Part shown: one piece after another, positions 37,863-40,570 of the stretch
Layout of the letters: every line of letters begins with the position of its first letter
Position numbering within the stretch: the stretch's first letter is position 1
NCBI RefSeq assembly: GCF_009765975.1
Contig: NZ_LMUJ01000012.1
Span: 1 to 40,570, forward strand
Origin: Acidisphaera sp. S103
GTDB taxonomy: Bacteria; Pseudomonadota; Alphaproteobacteria; Acetobacterales; Acetobacteraceae
DNA length: 40,570 bases
Direction of reading: 5' to 3'
Program-made: the position numbers and the translations under genes
The notes under the pieces: generated by a model
Databases searched by the model: none
What the model saw: the letters and a program-made list of their open reading frames with translations, nothing else
What the model was told of the DNA's origin: nothing

Positions 37863-37979
37863 GAGGTCTCCTTTCCAGTCACGCCGCGCGCATCAATCAT
37901 CGTATGGCGCGCCCGATCTGTGCTGACATTAGCTCTTACGCCGCAGGTTACGACAGCGCGTATGCGAAGGGAGACCTCG
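37862..37979 (-). ncRNA. Candidate retron msr-msd RNA with a1/a2 inverted repeats
   Basis: On the minus strand CGAGGTCTCCCTTC (37979-37966, a1) pairs with GAAAGGAGACCTCG (37875-37862, a2) at 13 of 14 positions, enclosing 90 nt directly upstream of the RT start. Retron non-coding RNAs have this form: a1 before msr, a2 after msd. Inside, GCGCGCC...GCGCGC around 37890-37912 can form the msd hairpin. The RNA is short for a retron but complete in layout. The a2 strand holds the RT ribosome site. The branching guanosine cannot be fixed by eye. Confidence 0.65.
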
Positions 37980-38441
37980 CGCAATCGATATAATCACGGT
38001 CAACGCAAAACTCCAGTCCGATAACCGTTGCGTCGGCCGCGATACCGTGACCTATGCCGCGGCCGGCGTCGCGCGGCGAGGACGGAGCCTGTAGCGCCGT
38101 AGCCTTTCATCGCGCCATTGGACGAGCTGGGAGGAATTGCCGACCGTGCTGCGTCCGCTCATCCTTCTCGACTGGTGGGGTTCGGACTGGCCTGCCGCCC
38201 TCGATGCTCTTTACCCGTTCATCGATCGCCCGCCAGGGGCCTCGTCATCAGGCGAACCTGCGCCCGGGCGTGTCACCGCGTCGCTATCGCAAGGGAAAAA
38301 CGGCAGACCGTGTTGGCGCTGACGCGCCTGCCCGCACCGCTCCGCCCTTTTTGCCCTTGGCCATTGCCACTGATGCCCGGTCGCCCTGGGTCGCCATCGA
38401 GGCCCCACTCCGGCGGTCTCCAACCACGAAGGAGAAGCATC
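37980..38441. other. Intergenic region with retron promoter and gene leader
   Basis: The left part should hold the retron promoter (minus strand, AT-rich around 37985-38000). The right part is a long leader for the gene at 38442. A possible 58-residue plus-strand frame from GTG 38146 to 38322 begins MLRPLILLDWWGSDWPAALD and has GGAGG about 10 bases upstream. I cannot decide whether it is translated. Other frames here are GC-driven. Confidence 0.3.
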
Positions 38442-38639
38442 ATGAGCAGCAAACCATCCCACATCGCCTATGTCGTCGTCGATCCCGAGGAAGGCAGCGA
38501 CCGCAAGACGCAGTGGCATCCAGTCGGAGCCATCTGGTCCCACTCGAAAGGCAACGGCTTCGACCTGGTGATCCCGCCCGGCGTCACCTTATCGGGCCGC
38601 ATCGTCTGCACGCCCCGCAAGGAACCAGACGCGGAATAA
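38442..38639 (+). CDS. Small conserved plasmid protein
   Basis: A 65-residue protein with GGAGAA upstream of its ATG. It begins MSSKPSHIAYVVVDPEEG and is beta-rich (W-H-P-V-G-A-I-W-S-H-S, then F-D-L-V-I-P-P-G-V). Small proteins of this type are frequent on alphaproteobacterial plasmids and have no assigned role. It is a single gene between two reverse transcriptase genes, on the opposite strand. Confidence 0.6.
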   Translation: MSSKPSHIAYVVVDPEEGSDRKTQWHPVGAIWSHSKGNGFDLVIPPGVTLSGRIVCTPRKEPDAE

Positions 38640-38646
38640 CGTCCCT

Positions 38647-38676
38647 GCCCCGCCGGAAGATCCGGCGGGGCTCTTT
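38647..38676 (+). terminator. Terminator after the 65-residue gene
   Basis: GCCCCGCCGGA (38647-38657) and TCCGGCGGGGC (38661-38671) form a perfect 11-bp stem with an AGA loop, followed by TCTTT. Confidence 0.8.
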
Positions 38677-38739
38677 CCGACGGCTGGCCTAACCAGGCCT
38701 ATCGATCCGACGATCATCGCACCGCCCGGTTAAAGCGGC

Positions 38740-40020
38740 TTAGGCCGTCTCCGCCGATATTTTTGGCCAGGCAAAAGGAGTGCGCTCTTGCGCCCCGAGT
38801 AATTCGACGCCCAGCATCGGCGCGGCCCGATCCGGATCGGCGCCTTTCCGGGCATCCGAGTAGAAGCCAAGATATTCGCGTATGAGCTGCCCGACCTCCG
38901 CATCGAGATTTCGAAAGCAGCGTTCATCATTGCAAAAGCGGTAATGCTTGCCCCATCCCTGGATGACGCCGTCAACCCGTCTCAATGTGCCGAGTACCGC
39001 GGATGTCTTCGGCAAAGGCTGGCCATTGCGATAGGCAATCAGCGCCTTCCGCGAGCTTGCAAAGGCTTCGCGAAGGCCTGTGACGAATTTATTCCGAGCC
39101 TTTTGGGCGGGCCGTATCAAGCCGTTATTGATTTCGATACCCAAAAACTCGAAGCCCTTCGATACCGGAATGGCGTGCGGCGAGGTTTTTTCGGCCGAGA
39201 GCTGCATCCCAAGATTGCCGAGAATGCTTTTTGCCAGCCGTAGATTTTTCATCACGCTCGCCGGCGACGGTCCAAGCACGATGAAATCATCGATATAGCG
39301 GCGGCACCAACAGCCCCCGTCATTCATGCGCCGGTCGAAATCGGCCAGGATGATGTTCCCCAGCATCGGCGACAGCGCACTTCCTTGCGCGACACCGATA
39401 TCCTCGGTTGGAAAGCGGTCGGCGAGATTGCGCAGGGCCGCCAGGTTCGAAAGCTCGACGGTGATCGCCCGGCGAAAAAGCCCCATGAACTCGGAATCAT
39501 CAACCGCACCTGCAATCAGGTCAGTGACCGTGGTCTTATGGATGCGCGTAAAAAAGGCGCTGATATCGGCGCAAGCGATATAGCTGCCACCGGCGCCAAT
39601 CGCATCGAGGACCGACTTGATCGCAGCGGGAACGGCCGCCAGTTCATCATTCTCGCCGCGCTTGATGCCGCCGAAGCTGTGGGGGTTGCGGAAAAAGGGC
39701 TGCAGCGCCTCGATGTCCTGCATCGTTTCGAGAATTGCGCGCTGAACGATGCGGCTCTCGACGCCGGCGACGACAATCGGACGAATGTCTTTCTTGTTGG
39801 CTTTGGGAATGGCTACGCCGCGGGCCGGCAGAAACTCGAAGCTGTTATGGACGAGACGCGCCTGAAGGGAGCGAAGTTTCCCGTACGCGTCTTCGTCGAA
39901 CTGACGGATTTCTTTCTGAACGTCCATCGACTTCGAGGCAAAGCCGTTCGAGCGCACGTTGCGCCAGGCCGCTTCAAGCGACCGCAGGCTACGAACTTTT
40001 TTTATAAGTACCGTCGTCAA
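38740..40020 (-). CDS. Unclassified reverse transcriptase (UG/DRT- or group II-like)
   Basis: A protein of 426 residues if it starts at TTG 40020, which follows GGAAGA and fits the typical N-terminus (L-I-K-K-V-R-S-L-R-S-L-E-A-A-W). The upstream open frame runs through the 130-bp repeat and is probably not coding. RT motifs are present in order: R-P-I-V-V-A-G-V-E-S-R-I-V-Q-R, C-A-D-I-S-A-F-F, Q-G-S-A-L-S-P, catalytic Y-I-D-D-F (Tyr 242) and F-E-F-L-G-I-E-I. The C-terminus has G-W-G-K-H-Y-R-F-C-N-D, like the thumb/X region of group II intron RTs, but no endonuclease and no intron RNA. It most resembles stand-alone defence-type RTs. A non-coding, repeat-bearing upstream region is adjacent. Confidence 0.75.
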   Translation of the reverse strand: MTTVLIKKVRSLRSLEAAWRNVRSNGFASKSMDVQKEIRQFDEDAYGKLRSLQARLVHNSFEFLPARGVAIPKANKKDIRPIVVAGVESRIVQRAILETMQDIEALQPFFRNPHSFGGIKRGENDELAAVPAAIKSVLDAIGAGGSYIACADISAFFTRIHKTTVTDLIAGAVDDSEFMGLFRRAITVELSNLAALRNLADRFPTEDIGVAQGSALSPMLGNIILADFDRRMNDGGCWCRRYIDDFIVLGPSPASVMKNLRLAKSILGNLGMQLSAEKTSPHAIPVSKGFEFLGIEINNGLIRPAQKARNKFVTGLREAFASSRKALIAYRNGQPLPKTSAVLGTLRRVDGVIQGWGKHYRFCNDERCFRNLDAEVGQLIREYLGFYSDARKGADPDRAAPMLGVELLGAQERTPFAWPKISAETA

Positions 40021-40265
40021 AGCGTCTTCCGGGTCCTGTGGCTCACCCCACCCGCCGACGCTGTGCTGTTCCCTGCGGAGGTGCCTAATGGTCCAATCCG
40101 AACGTGCCCGGTGACAAGTGAGGCCGCCGCCGTGCCGCTGCATCCGGTCCACGTCGCGCCGGCCAAGCCGACACTGGTGGCGCCAAACGCCAGAGCCAGT
40201 CCCGTCAGAAGCGCCCGAAGCGAGCGCCGCCGATTGGGGCGTGCCGAGTTGGCACGTTTTTGCAT
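40017..40265 (-). CDS. Possible 82-residue exported protein upstream of the RT
   Basis: The frame starts at ATG 40265 and ends with TGA at 40019-40017, overlapping the proposed TTG start of the RT as TTGA. Its N-terminus (R-R-R-S-L-R-A-L-L-T-G-L-A-L-A-F-G-A) resembles a Sec signal. About half of it lies in the 130-bp repeat. The overlap favours a real gene; the weak ribosome site, and the same frame continuing without a proper start in the second repeat copy, argue against it. It could equally be non-coding RNA sequence. Confidence 0.3.
   Translation of the reverse strand: MQKRANSARPNRRRSLRALLTGLALAFGATSVGLAGATWTGCSGTAAASLVTGHVRIGPLGTSAGNSTASAGGVSHRTRKTL
40066..40195. repeat. 130-bp direct repeat, copy 1
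   Basis: Identical to 40441-40570 at 129 of 130 positions; the only difference is T at 40089 against C at 40464. It begins CTGTTCCCTGCGGAGG and ends AACGCCAGAG. It starts 46 bp upstream of the proposed RT start. The two copies are 375 bp apart, start to start. Confidence 0.95.
40240..40262 (+). terminator. Hairpin with T-run between the two repeat copies
   Basis: CGTGCC (40240-40245) and GGCACG (40251-40256) form a stem with a GAGTT loop, followed by TTTTT. As a terminator it would stop plus-strand transcription. On the minus strand it would be an internal hairpin of any RT-linked RNA. Confidence 0.55.
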
Positions 40266-40440
40266 GTCCTGCGCATCAATCGCCTCCGGCGCTCAGGCTA
40301 GACTTTTTGCCTCGCGTCGCAAGCGTCCGGGCGCAAGCCTGGCCGCCCCCGCCCCGTCCGATAACAAAATGCGACTAGCCACCCAACAGGAACCTGAAAA
40401 GCTAAAGGTTATGGCTCGGCGTTCGTCGGACGGGTCAGGT

Positions 40441-40570
40441 CTGTTCCCTGCGGAGGTGCCTAACGGTCCAATCCGAACGTGCCCGGTGACAAGTGAGGCC
40501 GCCGCCGTGCCGCTGCATCCGGTCCACGTCGCGCCGGCCAAGCCGACACTGGTGGCGCCAAACGCCAGAG
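40441..40570. repeat. 130-bp direct repeat, copy 2 (runs into the window end)
   Basis: Second copy of the repeat at 40066-40195, ending exactly at the last base of the window. Its last 96 bases equal bases 1-96. In a circular reading it continues at base 97 with sequence different from that after copy 1. The 245 bp between the copies (40196-40440) hold the hairpin at 40240 and no convincing gene. Confidence 0.95.

Noticed and set aside
38054-38692. Long overlapping frames around the 65-residue gene
   Set aside because: They are high-GC shadow frames rich in Arg and Pro. The 65-residue frame has the ribosome site and the terminator.
38740-40152. Group II intron with its maturase
   Set aside because: No domain V-like hairpin or intron boundaries were seen on either side, and the RT lacks an endonuclease domain. 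Only the thumb region resembles group II enzymes.
40021-40152. N-terminal extension of the second RT up to an ATG at 40152
   Set aside because: The extension is translated from the 130-bp repeat and has no ribosome site or RT-like sequence. The TTG at 40020 fits the expected N-terminus better.
40066-40570. Diversity-generating retroelement (template and variable repeats near an RT)
   Set aside because: The repeats differ at one base only, whereas variable repeats differ at many adenine positions, and no target gene with a variable C-terminus overlaps a copy. The RT also reads Y-I-D-D-F with a group II-like thumb.
1-40570. CRISPR arrays, tRNA or rRNA genes
   Set aside because: No series of short evenly spaced repeats and no tRNA- or rRNA-like sequence was noticed on reading both strands.

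Overview
This 40.57 kb window reads as essentially one complete plasmid of an alphaproteobacterium. The first 96 bases are identical to the last 96 (1-96 = 40475-40570), as expected when a circular molecule of about 40,474 bp is written as a linear contig whose ends lie in a repeat. The alphaproteobacterial assignment is an inference. It rests on a RepC-type initiator, a small ParA with ribbon-helix-helix partners, a Ti-TraA-like relaxase/helicase, DUF6876 and DUF3768 proteins and a GC-rich backbone. No chromosomal genes, rRNA or tRNA were seen.

Layout. (1) 1-5.2 kb: accessory genes: a DUF6876 protein behind a structured leader, an orphan ParB-like protein, a SAP-domain protein, and a small gene coupled to a degenerate Mrr-like nuclease fold. 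(2) 5.2-8.7 kb: maintenance: an AT-rich repeat cluster (candidate centromere), parA, two ribbon-helix-helix genes, a strong terminator and repC. (3) 8.8-18.8 kb: mobilization. A SprT-like metalloprotease gene sits next to mobC, a 55-codon gene and a 777-aa relaxase-helicase. A nucleotidyltransferase toxin-antitoxin-like pair follows. On the opposite strand a tightly overlapped operon runs from two paralogous small membrane proteins through a lipoprotein and zinc-ribbon protein to a soluble VirD4/TraG-like ATPase. No VirB-type channel is present, so the plasmid looks mobilizable rather than self-transmissible. (4) 18.8-25.4 kb: a TPR protein diverging from an exported protein and a caspase-fold lipoprotein, then a DUF3768 gene behind a second copy of the leader, and two small envelope genes. 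(5) 25.5-40.5 kb: a defence island, partly lower in GC: an orphan 402-aa protein, a tyrosine recombinase, a type IIG restriction-methyltransferase, a catalytically dead long Argonaute with a SIR2 effector, an AbiE pair, a retron RT fused to a trypsin-like protease, and a second, unclassified reverse transcriptase preceded by 130-bp direct repeats.

The most interesting points are the following. The unclassified RT has near-identical 130-bp repeats, 375 bp apart, in its upstream region. The retron has visible a1/a2 inverted repeats that place the RT ribosome-binding site inside the a2 strand. The relaxase, the nucleotidyltransferase and the protein downstream of the coupling ATPase share one C-terminal tail motif (L-x-R-E-R-F-x-D...L-x-R-E), which may be a recruitment or transfer signal. 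A conserved leader element precedes two unrelated DUF genes.
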